Shown here piece after piece: positions 45,681-54,986 of a DNA stretch of 64,000 nucleotides (positions within the stretch are counted from its first letter, which is position 1; each line of letters starts with the position of its first letter). The DNA lies in assembly GCA_963757065.1 (NCBI GenBank), contig CAVWQC010000008.1:310001-374000 (forward strand), given 5' to 3'. The DNA is from PNON01 sp963757065. Lineage in GTDB: Bacteria > Chloroflexota > Anaerolineae > Anaerolineales > Anaerolineaceae. Both the position numbers and the translations under genes were made by a program. The notes below the pieces were generated by a model that made no database searches, was not told the DNA's origin, and was given only the letters and a program-made list of their open reading frames with translations.

Positions 45681-46391
45681 TTACACTAATGGCGCAATAG
45701 CGGTCATTAGCTTATTTATTTGTTCTATCTTCAGTTCTGCACTGTTATCTGACACTATAATTAATACTGTATATTTATTCAAAGCACTAACGAAAACGGT
45801 ATTGGCTTCACCTTTTAACAATGTGTATGAAAACTGGTCCATTTTTAATAAGCCCAGCGCGCGTTTACCGAAATTATAGGCTGCAGCACCAATACCCCCA
45901 AGGACAGCCTCTTCGATATTCTCCTTGTATGCTCCGGATTTAACGAACCCATCAATTCCTACGACTGCAGCCAGATCCACAAATTTAAAGGCATTTATAA
46001 ATTGATTTAACAGGGTGTTTAATTTTTCACTTTTTTCTGGTGTATTATCTTCGGTAACTAATCCCAAATCCACATCCTGGTCAGCAAGCTCATCCAGTCG
46101 TTTTGCTCCTTCCAAAAGTAAACCAGACCAATTCCTTTTAATCGTTACTTCAGGAGATTGAGCCCCTACATTTAAAACGAATTCACCTTCATCCCAGGAA
46201 AGGATCTTATAGATAGCCTCTTCACCGCTGGTTTGATCAACCGCCGCATGAACAACAGAACCTTCTTTAAAGAAAATAACAGCTTCTTTCCCATTGGAAA
46301 TCAAGGTAACTGAAGCTGTTTTCTTATCCTGGCAATTCACTTGAATGATATCGGCAACCGACATATCCCGTAGACTTCCCTGTAGGCCCAT
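45681..46391 (-). CDS. DUF4388 (PATAN)-roadblock/LC7 fusion protein
   Basis: 236 residues. The N-terminal DUF4388/PATAN domain (about 1-95) reads GLQGSLRDMSVADIIQV, KTASVTLISNGKEAVIFFKEGSVVHAAV and EEAIYKILSWDEGEFVLN. The C-terminal about 115 residues form a roadblock-like fold (FVDLAAVVGIDGFVKSG ... FSYTLLKGEANTVFVSAL). It is the last gene of a five-gene cassette with a Ras-like GTPase. PATAN domains occur in bacterial signalling proteins; this gene is a likely GTPase-regulator component. Confidence 0.78.
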   Translation of the reverse strand: MGLQGSLRDMSVADIIQVNCQDKKTASVTLISNGKEAVIFFKEGSVVHAAVDQTSGEEAIYKILSWDEGEFVLNVGAQSPEVTIKRNWSGLLLEGAKRLDELADQDVDLGLVTEDNTPEKSEKLNTLLNQFINAFKFVDLAAVVGIDGFVKSGAYKENIEEAVLGGIGAAAYNFGKRALGLLKMDQFSYTLLKGEANTVFVSALNKYTVLIIVSDNSAELKIEQINKLMTAIAPLV

Positions 46392-46400
46392 GAGTAGCTC

Positions 46401-46793
46401 CTATATCTCCCAATTCCTGATAATTTCCCGAAGAGTCTTTTTTAATAATCGCTTATATGTCATAGATTTTCCAGGCATTAATATTGCGAGAAACATGGTT
46501 GATGATCCTGCTTTGAATGGACGGATGATCAATCTCTTACCATTATTATCATATAAAGATATCTCTTCAAGATCCGTCATTTGTAAGTGATCTTTGGTTA
46601 TAAATATGGATTGTTGTATCTTGGAAACGATTGCTGCAGTAACTTCGGTGTCTTCAGTCTCGTTGCTGGAGGAAAGGATGGGTAGACCAGAATCATCTGT
46701 AAGCAATACTTCGCTAAAACCGCCTTCCAGGTTGATAGCGTTGAATAATTCCTTGTAATAATGCTGATTAATAACTATTTGCTTTTCCATCAC
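46401..46793 (-). CDS. Roadblock/LC7 domain protein
   Basis: 130 residues with the roadblock pattern: GGFSEVLLTDDSGLPILSS, TEVTAAIVSKIQ, EEISLYDNNGKRLIIRPFKAGSSTMFLAILM. MglB-type roadblock proteins act as GTPase-activating partners of MglA. It follows the GTPase gene by 10 bp. Confidence 0.78.
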   Translation of the reverse strand: MMEKQIVINQHYYKELFNAINLEGGFSEVLLTDDSGLPILSSSNETEDTEVTAAIVSKIQQSIFITKDHLQMTDLEEISLYDNNGKRLIIRPFKAGSSTMFLAILMPGKSMTYKRLLKKTLREIIRNWEI

Positions 46794-46803
46794 TCACCTT
46801 TTC

Positions 46804-47391
46804 TCACATGGTTTCCCGTTGAATATTAGTGACAACGCTTGAGATAATCGCTTTTAGAGTATCAAAAATTCCCTGACCTATATTTGCAACTGCGGTTGTT
46901 GTTTTATAACCCTGGCAATTTAGAATATTTTGTAAGAAAGCCGGCGGTAATGCATTTGGCAAATCCTGTTTATTCAATTGCACAACTGTGGGTAATGTAT
47001 CTGGAGAGAGTTCCAACGAGACCAGGTGTTTCTTCATATTTTTCCATGATTCAATATTTTCATTGATCCTGTTGGCACCGGAGTCAGCAACAAAGACTAC
47101 CCCATCTGCCCCCCTTAAAACTAATCGTCTACTGGCTTCATAAAAAGCCTGGCCAGGCACAGTATATAACTGAATTTTCGGGGTTAATCCATTGATCTTG
47201 CCTAATTCAAGTTGCAGGAAATCAAAATATAAAGTGCGATCCTCATAAGTTTTGAGCGAAACAAGATCTCCCCGCCTGGATGGATCAATTTTCATATGGA
47301 TTTGTTCTAAATTTGTTGTCTTGCCACTTAGAGCAGGTCCATAGTATACGATCTTTATATTGATCTGGCGTAGCTGCCAATTAATAAACAT
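46804..47391 (-). CDS. MglA-like small Ras-family GTPase
   Basis: 195 residues. P-loop YYGPALSGKTTNLEQI (G1), the MglA-typical G3 variant YTVPGQAFYEASRR in place of DXXGQ, and NKQDLP (G4). MglA GTPases set cell polarity and motility in myxobacteria and are widespread elsewhere with unknown roles. I chose the ATG at 47391, which overlaps the upstream stop and has AAGGA ahead, over a more upstream start inside the neighbour. Roadblock genes lie on both sides. Confidence 0.88.
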   Translation of the reverse strand: MFINWQLRQINIKIVYYGPALSGKTTNLEQIHMKIDPSRRGDLVSLKTYEDRTLYFDFLQLELGKINGLTPKIQLYTVPGQAFYEASRRLVLRGADGVVFVADSGANRINENIESWKNMKKHLVSLELSPDTLPTVVQLNKQDLPNALPPAFLQNILNCQGYKTTTAVANIGQGIFDTLKAIISSVVTNIQRETM

Positions 47392-47395
47392 CCAG

Positions 47396-47932
47396 CTATT
47401 CCTTCCAGATCTGATCCAATGCGTTATTAAAGAGTTCAGGTAGATCCCCTCCAGAATTGTCACCTACTGTAGAACTTATCTGGTCATTGGATGGTTGAGG
47501 GATATTTGTAAACTCATAGATCGTTTGGGATGATTTTTGTATCAGCTTACGTGCCCATCCCAGTGGTGTCTCTTTAGTGAACAAAACCAGAAGGATGAGA
47601 TGCTTACCGGCTTCGGTAATAATGATGTGGGTTTTCTTTCCTTCCCGCAGGACCATTTGATAATCTTGATATTCTTCTGTCAGACGGGCAATTTCCTGAG
47701 AGGCCGCTAGGTCAGCAGCAATAAGCGATCCCATTATTGCGGGATCAACCCCGCCTTTCTCACCAACCGAAGTGACATATTGGCCGGATGTATCGACCAA
47801 TAAGATATACTTTGCCGGAATCAATTCATGCAAACGGCGTAAATCACCCTCGATCAAGTTTATTTGATTAACAGATAGGGAAAAACCACTTCTCAATTTG
47901 ATCAAATTTGAACTTTCAGCTGCTTCTGACAT
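47396..47932 (-). CDS. Roadblock/LC7 domain protein with C-terminal extension
   Basis: 178 residues. A roadblock core (about 28-135: LHELIPAKYILLVDTSGQYVTSVGE, PAIMGSLIAADLAASQEIARL, KKTHIIITEAGKHLILLVLFTKE) is followed by a polar tail. It overlaps the GTPase start, suggesting coupled translation and a direct partner role. Confidence 0.78.
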   Translation of the reverse strand: MSEAAESSNLIKLRSGFSLSVNQINLIEGDLRRLHELIPAKYILLVDTSGQYVTSVGEKGGVDPAIMGSLIAADLAASQEIARLTEEYQDYQMVLREGKKTHIIITEAGKHLILLVLFTKETPLGWARKLIQKSSQTIYEFTNIPQPSNDQISSTVGDNSGGDLPELFNNALDQIWKE

Positions 47933-47949
47933 ATTTGGCTCCAGTTTAA

Positions 47950-48819
47950 TTAAAAATTGATCAATCGGTCTATTTCTTCGTCTATTGTTTCGTTATTCAC
48001 ATCATTAAAGATTGGCTGATTGGGGGCAATGTTGCTCTTTAATATTTCAGCGTCTAGCGATAAGGCAGTTTGCCTGGCATAGTACCAGACCGTTCCGAGT
48101 TTACTATAAAAGCGGCCTTTATCGATGATAATGATTAGGATTAATACCTCTCCAATATTAAGTGCATAAAGGTCAGTATTTTTACCTTCACGGTACGACA
48201 AATTAAGGATTGCCTCTTTATCCAATTCCCTACCAGCTTCTAATAAAGTCGCTAATCCCCCTCCCAATAAAGAGGTGATCGTGTCAGAAGAAATGCCCTC
48301 AAGGGAGCCAGTTGAAATTAATACCCTTCCAACCGGATCACTTACCATTATGCAGCGAGCACTGATATTATTCCGCAGTCGGATTAATGCTTCGTTGCAT
48401 CGGGCAAATTGATCTTTGGATAAACTGAAATGCCCCAGATCACTGGTTCGAACAGGTCCAAGAATCTTCTCAATGAGTGAATAAAGATTTCTGGAATCAA
48501 CTGGCTTACTCAGAAAATGAATATTTCCTTCAACTACTAATGGATAATCGCTTTCTAATGAGTCGTAACCAGTCAAAATGGTGTGTAGTGCATGACTTTC
48601 CGGATCAGTTAAATTGGAAATGATGGCAGGCTGTTCAAGTAAATATGCAGCATCGGCGATAATAATCTCCACATCTTGTTGACTTAGAAAAGTTAAAATT
48701 ACTTGTGGATCTGTTGAAGCGGTAACGATAAGATTAGGGTCATATCCAATAAAGCTTTTATTAAATAAGGATGATACAAATTCGTCCGGTTCAATTATGA
48801 GAATATTCTTACCTGTCAT
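47950..48819 (-). CDS. Response-regulator receiver-roadblock fusion protein
   Basis: 289 residues. The N-terminal receiver domain (about 1-120) has IEPDEFV, the acceptor-position IIADAAYL, TGYDS and the conserved Lys in FLSKPVDS. The C-terminal about 160 residues are roadblock-like (ARCIMVSDPVGRVLISTGSLEG, SLLGGGLATLLEAG, LYALNIGEVLILIIII). It heads the GTPase cassette, linking it to a phosphorelay; no histidine kinase is adjacent. Confidence 0.78.
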   Translation of the reverse strand: MTGKNILIIEPDEFVSSLFNKSFIGYDPNLIVTASTDPQVILTFLSQQDVEIIIADAAYLLEQPAIISNLTDPESHALHTILTGYDSLESDYPLVVEGNIHFLSKPVDSRNLYSLIEKILGPVRTSDLGHFSLSKDQFARCNEALIRLRNNISARCIMVSDPVGRVLISTGSLEGISSDTITSLLGGGLATLLEAGRELDKEAILNLSYREGKNTDLYALNIGEVLILIIIIDKGRFYSKLGTVWYYARQTALSLDAEILKSNIAPNQPIFNDVNNETIDEEIDRLINF

Positions 48820-49091
48820 ATGATCATCCCCAAAAAGTATATATATTCAATATTTTAGTAATTATACTATGGTAAGAACATAATCAATTTATAATGATGG
48901 CATGGATTTCCTTACTTTCATGTAGTGAAAGGCGGTAAGGAACAATTTGGTTTTGCAAAATCGGTATTAAAGGATTAGTTAAGGTTTGAGTTCAATTAAT
49001 TTTACGGAATCCATCGAGATGTTTTGGTAAATCTTATTTGATGGTTAATGTTAATATTATAGAAAACAAGTTCGTTCCGGGAGAAAATATT

Positions 49092-49856
49092 ATGATATTA
49101 AAAGGTAAAACCGCAATAATAACAGGTGGATCTTCTGGAATTGGTGCTGCTACTGTAAAAAAGTTTTTCAGGTCAGGAGCTAGTGTTATCGTCTGGGATG
49201 TCCTGATTCCTGAAACGCCAATGAATAACGATTCAATCGAACAATTCATCCAATATCAGAAAGTGGATGTGACCGACAGATCTCAAATTAATTCCGCATT
49301 AATGGAACTTAAAAATAATAATGTGATAGCAGATATATTGATTAACAACGCAGGGATCACAGCCGATTCTCAAATGGTCAAGTGGAAAGATGGCAAGGTG
49401 GTAAAAGAAATGACGCCAGATGAATTTCAGCGAGTGGTTTCAATCAATCTCACTGGAGTTTTTAATTGTACGCAAGCAGTTGTACCGATGATGATCGAAA
49501 ATAAAGGCGGGGTAATTCTGAATGCTGCATCGGTAGTCGGAATATATGGGAATTTTGGGCAAACAAATTATGTAGCCACAAAAAGTGGTGTGATCGGAAT
49601 GACAAAGGTTTGGGCAAGAGAGTATGGAAGATATGGAATTCGGGTAAATGCAGTTGCACCAGGATTTATTTCAACGGAAATGGTTCAAAAAATGCCAGAA
49701 AATGTAATAAATGACATGAAAACCCATACACCATTGGGAAGGTTGGGGACACCGGAGGATGTAGCCAATGTTTACGCTTTCCTCGCCTCAGACGAAGCAG
49801 CCTTTATTCACGGGGCTGTTATCAGTGTTGACGGTGGAATTGTAATTGGCACATAA
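49092..49856 (+). CDS. Short-chain dehydrogenase/reductase (FabG-like)
   Basis: 254 residues with TGGSSGIGAATV (NAD(P) binding), NNAGIT, the catalytic Ser in NAASVVG, YVATKSG (Y-X3-K), and the FabG-like ending DEAAFIHGAVISVDGGI. It likely reduces a 3-oxoacyl thioester or similar ketone. The ATG at 49092 has GGGAG upstream and is preferred over ATGs at 49038 and 49041. It has no operon partner. Confidence 0.88.
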   Translation: MILKGKTAIITGGSSGIGAATVKKFFRSGASVIVWDVLIPETPMNNDSIEQFIQYQKVDVTDRSQINSALMELKNNNVIADILINNAGITADSQMVKWKDGKVVKEMTPDEFQRVVSINLTGVFNCTQAVVPMMIENKGGVILNAASVVGIYGNFGQTNYVATKSGVIGMTKVWAREYGRYGIRVNAVAPGFISTEMVQKMPENVINDMKTHTPLGRLGTPEDVANVYAFLASDEAAFIHGAVISVDGGIVIGT

Positions 49857-49878
49857 TGCGCATAGGTATACTAATTAT

Positions 49879-49907
49879 CCCTCCCCCTATCACTCGATGG
49901 GGGAGGG
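49879..49907. terminator. Hairpin between convergent genes
   Basis: CCCTCCCCC (49879-49887) pairs with GGGGGAGGG (49899-49907), with an 11-nt loop. It is GC-strong, between the fabG-like gene and the convergent methyltransferase. T-runs are weak. Confidence 0.65.
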
Positions 49908-49916
49908 GAGATGGTG

Positions 49917-50786
49917 TTACTTTTTTAGCTTTTGTGCGACCGCTCGAATATGATCCGGATTACTACCGCAACATCCCCCAAAGATCTTAACACCATCATT
50001 CAAGAACAATAAAGAATATTCTGCCATTGTTTCAGGAGAAACATCGTAAACTGATTCTTCATTTTCGAGATGCGGCAAGCCGGCATTCGGTTTAGCCATT
50101 AATACAGCTTCAGGTAGTGCTGCTTTCATCTCCTGGATGGCTGAAAGTGTTTCAGTTAGTGTACGGCCGCAATTTGCGCCAATCAACTGTATTCCCATTG
50201 GCCATAACTCTTTTACGGCCTGTGCGGGTTTAACTCCCATCATTGTTCTTCCACGGGTATCAAAGCTTAGGGTTACTAGTATCGGAAGTTTTGTAATGGA
50301 TTTTGCAGCCTGTATGGCTGCTTTTGCTTCTTCCAGTGAGCTCATCGTTTCAATGAGAATTGCATCCACACCACCTGCAACAAGAGCTGATATCTGTTCA
50401 GTAAAAGCAGCTATGGCTTCCTCTTCCGAAAGATCTCCCAGTGGAGATAATAGATGCCCGGTTGGTCCTACGTCACCAAAAACGAATTGATTGGATCCGG
50501 CTGCCTTCCTGGCCAATTCAGCTGCCCGAGTATTGATCTCACTTGTTCTTTCTTCAAGGTTATGTGAGCGTAATTTGATGGCATTGCCACCAAAAGTGTT
50601 GGTTAAAATGATATCTGATCCTGCATCGAGGTAAGACAAATGGTGGGCAATAATCGCTGCTGGATTCTCTAAATTCCAAAGTTCCGGAGGATATCCTGCT
50701 GGTAAACCAGCTTTTTGTAATTGTGTCCCTGTAGCACCATCAGCAATTAGTACAGTATTTTGTTGTAGCGCAGTTAGTAAATCCAT
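49917..50786 (-). CDS. Homocysteine S-methyltransferase family protein
   Basis: 289 residues of the Zn-dependent homocysteine methyltransferase barrel: DGATGTQLQKAGLP, NTFGGNAIKL, the first Zn Cys in GANCGRTLTE, and the paired Zn Cys in IFGGCCGSNPDHI. It transfers a methyl group to homocysteine or another thiol; MetH N-terminal-domain-like proteins of this length also work with methylamine or folate donors. A perfect AGGAGG site lies ahead of the ATG, and a TATAAT-like box at 50819-50824. Confidence 0.88.
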   Translation of the reverse strand: MDLLTALQQNTVLIADGATGTQLQKAGLPAGYPPELWNLENPAAIIAHHLSYLDAGSDIILTNTFGGNAIKLRSHNLEERTSEINTRAAELARKAAGSNQFVFGDVGPTGHLLSPLGDLSEEEAIAAFTEQISALVAGGVDAILIETMSSLEEAKAAIQAAKSITKLPILVTLSFDTRGRTMMGVKPAQAVKELWPMGIQLIGANCGRTLTETLSAIQEMKAALPEAVLMAKPNAGLPHLENEESVYDVSPETMAEYSLLFLNDGVKIFGGCCGSNPDHIRAVAQKLKK

Positions 50787-50860
50787 GAGTCCTCCTAGGG
50801 TCGATAACGATTAATACTATTATAAGCATGATCGCCAAATTTCCGGATAATAAGAATAAT

Positions 50861-50888
50861 CCCTTATCAGAAGAAGTTCTGATAAGGG
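50861..50888 (-). terminator. Rho-independent terminator of the surface-repeat gene
   Basis: CCCTTATCAGAA (50861-50872) pairs perfectly with TTCTGATAAGGG (50877-50888) around a 4-nt loop. It lies just beyond the leftward surface-protein gene, with a T-rich minus-strand tail. Confidence 0.85.
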
Positions 50889-50920
50889 TTATATGCAGAT
50901 CTACTAATTAATAATCAGTA

Positions 50921-52210
50921 CTACTCACACGTCAATAGGCCACCCGGCTCAAGTGTGGAAGAATTGATCAAGTAATATGGTAAACCATTTTCTAGAATGG
51001 CCATTAACTTAACATTATGTTGGACATCTGTTGTAAATGGGTTTCCCGGAAGAGTAAGAAGGTCGAAATTGATCCCTCCACCTCTGGCGGTGTATTTACC
51101 AGCTACCAGTACATCATCCACGTAAATTCGAATGTAATACAGTTCCAGTTGCACCGCTTACTTTGATGGCGTAACCAAGGACACGGCAATTTGCGAGTGT
51201 TTGGCTGCCATAATTTCCGGTTTGAACCAAATTGTAGGCATAAAGGGGACTGGGTGTGGCAGTTGGTCCACCAGGGGTGCTGCTGGGGGCTATTGTTGCA
51301 GTTGGAGGAACTGAAGTCGGGGTAACGGGTGTAGCCGAAGGTCCAACGGGAGTACTGCTAGGTGGTATGGAGGTATTGGCTGGAGTGGCAGTCGCAGCAG
51401 TATCTGAACAAGTGATCGTTCCGCCAGGAACGCCAGTTGTTGAATTGATCAAATAATACGGCAAAGAATTTTCCAAAACAGCCATGAGTTTGATGTTATG
51501 TGCCACATCAATTGTGAGCGGATTTCCTGGAAGGGTAAGAAGATCGAAATTGATCCCTCCACCTCTGGCGGTGTATTTACCAGCTACTAGAACATCATCC
51601 ACGTAAATTCGAATGTAAACAGTTCCAGTTGCACCGCTTACTTTGTTCGCGTAACCAAGAACACGGCAATTTGCGAGTGTTTGGCTGCCATAATTTCCGG
51701 TTTGAACCAAATTGTAGGCATAAAGGGGACTGGGTGTGGCAGTTGGTCCACCAGGGGTGCTGCTGGGGGCTATTGTTGCAGTTGGAGGAATTGAAGTCGG
51801 GGTAACGGGTGTAGCTGAAGGGCCAATAGGAGTACTGCTAGGTGGTATGGAGGTATTGGCTGGAGTGGCAGTCGCAGCAGTATCTGAACAAGTGATCGTT
51901 CCGCCAGGAACACTAGTTGTTGAATTGATCAAATAATACGGCAAAGAATTTTCCAAAACAGCCATGAGTTTGATGTTATGTGCCACATCGAGGCTAACCG
52001 GGTTTCCCGGAAGGGTAAGAAGATCGAAATTGATCCCTCCACCTCTGGCGGTGTATTTACCGGCTACCAGTACATCATCCACGTAAATTCGAATGTATAC
52101 AGTTCCAGTTGCACCGCTTACCTTGTTGGCGTAACCAAGGACACGGCAATTTGCGAGAGTTTGGCTGCCATAATTTCCGGTTTGTACCAAATTATATGCG
52201 TATAGGGGAG
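50921..52210 (-). repeat. Tandem ~480-bp direct repeats (three domain copies, last partial linker)
   Basis: Copies start near 52207, 51727 and 51247 on the minus strand, a 480-bp period. The first two full units (domain plus linker) differ at few positions, e.g. the linker segments at 51249 and 51729 begin with the same 58 bases. Near-identity at third positions indicates recent duplication or gene conversion. Confidence 0.85.
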
Positions 52211-53084
52211 CTGGTGTAGATGTTAGTCCAGGAGTGTTGGTGGGTACTCCGGTTGATGTTGGGGTCGGTGTATTCGTTTCTGTGGGAGTATTAGTTTGAG
52301 TTGCAGTAAATGTTGGCGTATGGGTTGATGATGGTGTATGTGTGACTGTTTCCGTAGGCACAAGGGTTGATGTCTCAGTATTTGTAGGTACAAGAGTTTC
52401 CGTAGATGTCTCTGTAGGCGTTTCTGTAGGTGTTTCTGTTGCTGTGGCAGTAAAAGTGGATGTCGGAGTTGGTGTTTCAGTTGGTGTTGAGGTTGCAGTC
52501 TCAGTGGAGGTTGGCGTTGAACCATCGGAAAAATTGACATTAATTATGTAAGATCCTTGCGTATTTCGTGCTGTGGCTACTTCTATAAATAGAACATCGC
52601 CAGAATTTACCAGAAATTCCACTTGAGAATCTGTCCCATGGGTGAGAATATCGTAATCATCATTACATGACTCTGCAGGGTCTACTGTAAAGGGAGACCA
52701 ATCTGATGGGGCTTGAGGATCCATTCCAGCAGGGGGCTGCCAAACACCCAACACTGTGTCTGTTGTACTGCCAAAAGTATCTACGGTTAATATTCCATTT
52801 GTAACTGGAGTATATCTATACCAAACAGATCCAATTCCTTGTTCTGAAGGACCAACACATGAAAAATAAGGATCAGATGCAGCTGTTGTATCATCGATAT
52901 TATTGCCCGTGTCAGAATATGGAAAAGGGGGATTTACATTTTTATGCATGTACCATGGGTCATTTATTGATTGGGCTCCCAATAGAGCTGCCTGTACAGA
53001 TTTAGAACGATTATTTATTGGGGAAATTAATTGGCTAACTATAATGATGGAGGAAATTATTATTCTGGTAACAGTATTTTTCAT
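50921..53084 (-). CDS. Large extracellular Thr/Pro-rich protein with three tandem repeat domains, one frame break
   Basis: About 720 residues after joining two frames. N-terminal signal/anchor-like hydrophobic stretch (about 1-33), then a beta-rich domain (about 34-195), a long Thr/Ser/Pro/Glu low-complexity region (about 195-300), and three copies of a roughly 105-residue domain starting YAYNLVQTGNYGSQTLANCRVLGYA. The three copies are joined by Thr/Pro linkers (roughly 52207-51900, 51730-51420 and 51240-50921). No known catalytic motif is seen. Such proteins are common at Chloroflexota cell surfaces. The frame shifts +1 near 51138; comparison with the other copies shows one extra base (GTATTAC against GTATAC). 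Confidence 0.8.
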
Positions 53085-53258
53085 GAAGCAGCTCCGTTTA
53101 TCGGCAAATTAATAAGAAGTAGATTTAGAATCTAACATTATTAAACTTAGCAATATTTGGATGATTTTCATGTAAAGGCAGGGTGAAGATAGGGGGAATA
53201 TACTGTAAATAATTCTATTATCAAGTAGTAGTTGATATTAGGAGAAAAGCCAGGAGAA

Positions 53259-54254
53259 TTAACCAGGTTCGTCGTGGGAATCAGCTTCAAAAACATCCCA
53301 GTAACCTTTATCCAATTCATTGTCTGCCAGATGGGCATATCGTTGTGTAACAGCAATGTTTTTGTGTCTGGCAAGGTCCTGGGCTAGCTTGAGATTACCA
53401 GATGATTGCAATACCCGGGTCACAAAATAATGCCTGAATGAATGCGGGGTAATGGATCCCACAGCATCTTTGCCTAGTATTTTTTCCACCCATTCTGACA
53501 CAATGTTTCGTCCGGTAGTTGTTGTCATAGGTTTGATCTTCTTACCGGCGCCTTTATCATGTCTGGCAAAGATGGGTAAGGCTCCCATGTTCTTTCCAGC
53601 CAAGTGGTCCAATTCTGCGCGTAGTTGAAGGTATTCTTTCAAAGCATTTTGAGCCCTGCGGGAGAACCGAACAACAGCCTCACGGTTGCCTTTCCCGATC
53701 ACCTGGGCGCGTCCTTCATTCCAATCCATATCTCCACGAATGAGGTTACAGGCTTCGTGAACCCGTAAACCGGTTTCTCCAAGAGTGAGCAAAAACGCTT
53801 TATCACGTAATAATCGTAGCTTTTCATTGAGTTCAATTTCTTCAGAGATTGGAAATGATTCAATAGAATCAAGAACCGTCGCTATGGCATCTTTTGGGAA
53901 CTGAGGTAATCGTATACCCGGTTTCCTGGCTCTTTGTTTGATCAATAATCGTATTTTTTGCAGATTGATCGATGTTGAATTGTTTGCAGAAAGATATTCA
54001 AAAAAGCCGGTAATTGCTGTCAGGTAAAGCCTTTCTGAGGAAGGAGCATGGAATTTTAGCGATTGTATCGACCAGGTTACTGCATCTTCCGATAAGTCTT
54101 TCACAGGAAGGCTTTGTGGATCCAAATGATGTGACTCGACAACAGACGAAAAGTGCTCCAGCGCTTTACGATATGTAAGGTGTGTATTTTCGCTGCGCGA
54201 ATGTTGTACCATTTGCAAATATGCTTCTACAGCAGAAGATAACATTAATGGCAT
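53259..54254 (-). CDS. Tyrosine recombinase (XerC/XerD-like)
   Basis: 331 residues with an N-terminal SAM-like DNA-binding domain (about 1-105) and the catalytic domain. All active residues are visible: Arg in ETGLRVHEACNL, Lys in GKGNREAVV, H-X2-R in TPHSFRHYFVTR, His in LARHKNIAV and Tyr in TQRYAHL. It could be the chromosome-dimer resolvase or an element integrase. Its position near tRNA-Leu and a tRNA-like remnant makes an integrase origin possible. AGGAG precedes the ATG. Confidence 0.9.
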   Translation of the reverse strand: MPLMLSSAVEAYLQMVQHSRSENTHLTYRKALEHFSSVVESHHLDPQSLPVKDLSEDAVTWSIQSLKFHAPSSERLYLTAITGFFEYLSANNSTSINLQKIRLLIKQRARKPGIRLPQFPKDAIATVLDSIESFPISEEIELNEKLRLLRDKAFLLTLGETGLRVHEACNLIRGDMDWNEGRAQVIGKGNREAVVRFSRRAQNALKEYLQLRAELDHLAGKNMGALPIFARHDKGAGKKIKPMTTTTGRNIVSEWVEKILGKDAVGSITPHSFRHYFVTRVLQSSGNLKLAQDLARHKNIAVTQRYAHLADNELDKGYWDVFEADSHDEPG

Positions 54255-54400
54255 TTGGTTTCTCCTTATCCTTGCTTATGATAATAGTACTTATCGAAAC
54301 CATTATATAAAAAATGAAAATAATTGTCAATAACTTCCCCTCCCCCATATTTTCATTTTTCTATTTAGTTATTTATGCTGGAATTACATAAGATGAGAAA

Positions 54401-54819
54401 TTATTGAGCTTTGTATTTATCCCACGCACCTATCCATGGCGTACCAATTCTAGAGCGTTCTGTCACCTTGACATTGGATAACTTTTGGCCGATCTTTGCT
54501 GAACAAAGTGCAATATTCGGCCAATCTCCTGCTTTCAGGGCAATTAGTATTTCACGTCCAAACTGCCCCGCCCAACCCCACTCCATCCGGAATCGATCGG
54601 CTTTTACCCAATAATCCCTTTTTTCCCAGGGAGCTACTGTTTGTTCTATATTGGTATCGATCGCGACCAGGCTGAGCCCGATGAAGGCCACTAAATCATA
54701 GCTATGCGCATCTGGCTCTTTTTGTTTCATTAATTCCGTAAAGCAGCTACTATTGCACGCGTAAACGCATTTCTTTCTTTGCCAGGACCACTGGTATTAA
54801 TTACTCTGGACAATGTCAT
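54401..54819 (-). CDS. Small conserved protein of unknown function, one frame break
   Basis: About 139 residues when joined. The first part (from ATG 54819, after GGAGAG) reads MTLSRVINTSGPGKERNAFTRAIVAALR, and the second continues with MKQKEPDAHSYDLVAFIGLSL, WEKRDYWVKADRFRMEWGWAG, and ends KLSNVKVTERSRIGTPWIGAWDKY. The frames join if one G is missing near 54735 (GG for GGG). I recall similar proteins in other Chloroflexota but know no function. It is predicted mostly helical, soluble, and rich in Trp. Confidence 0.7.
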
Positions 54820-54864
54820 CTCTCCAATTTTGAATATGGTTATTATATCTGAGACCTGGCTTTA

Positions 54865-54893
54865 TTGACTAGCCACTTCCTTGCGCTTATAAT
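54865..54893 (+). promoter_or_regulatory. Predicted tRNA-Leu promoter
   Basis: TTGACT (54865-54870), a 17-bp spacer and a perfect TATAAT (54888-54893), 12 bp upstream of the tRNA 5' end. Confidence 0.75.
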
Positions 54894-54904
54894 TCCAAAT
54901 CGTC

Positions 54905-54986
54905 GGGGAAGTGCTGGAATTGGCAGACAGGCATGACTTAGGATCATGTGCCGCAAGGCGTGGGGGTTCAAGTCCCCCCTTCCCCA
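54905..54986 (+). tRNA. tRNA-Leu (anticodon UAG)
   Basis: An 82-nt class II cloverleaf. The acceptor stem GGGGAAG (54905-54911) pairs with CTTCCCC (54979-54985), discriminator A at 54986. The anticodon stem CATGA / TCATG encloses CTTAGGA, giving anticodon TAG. The long variable arm is followed by a GGGGG / CCCCC T-stem with TTCAAGT loop. CCA is not encoded. Confidence 0.95.

Noticed and set aside
51256..51936. Valine/glycine-rich plus-strand open frames in the repeat region
   Set aside because: They are the antisense reading of the Thr/Pro-rich linkers and repeat with the 480-bp period.
50921..52210. CRISPR array
   Set aside because: The repeats are 480 bp, coding, and form protein domains.
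53259..54254. A clear prophage or integrative element around the recombinase
   Set aside because: No phage, conjugation or other mobile genes flank it; housekeeping and surface genes do. Only a weak attachment-site hypothesis is kept.
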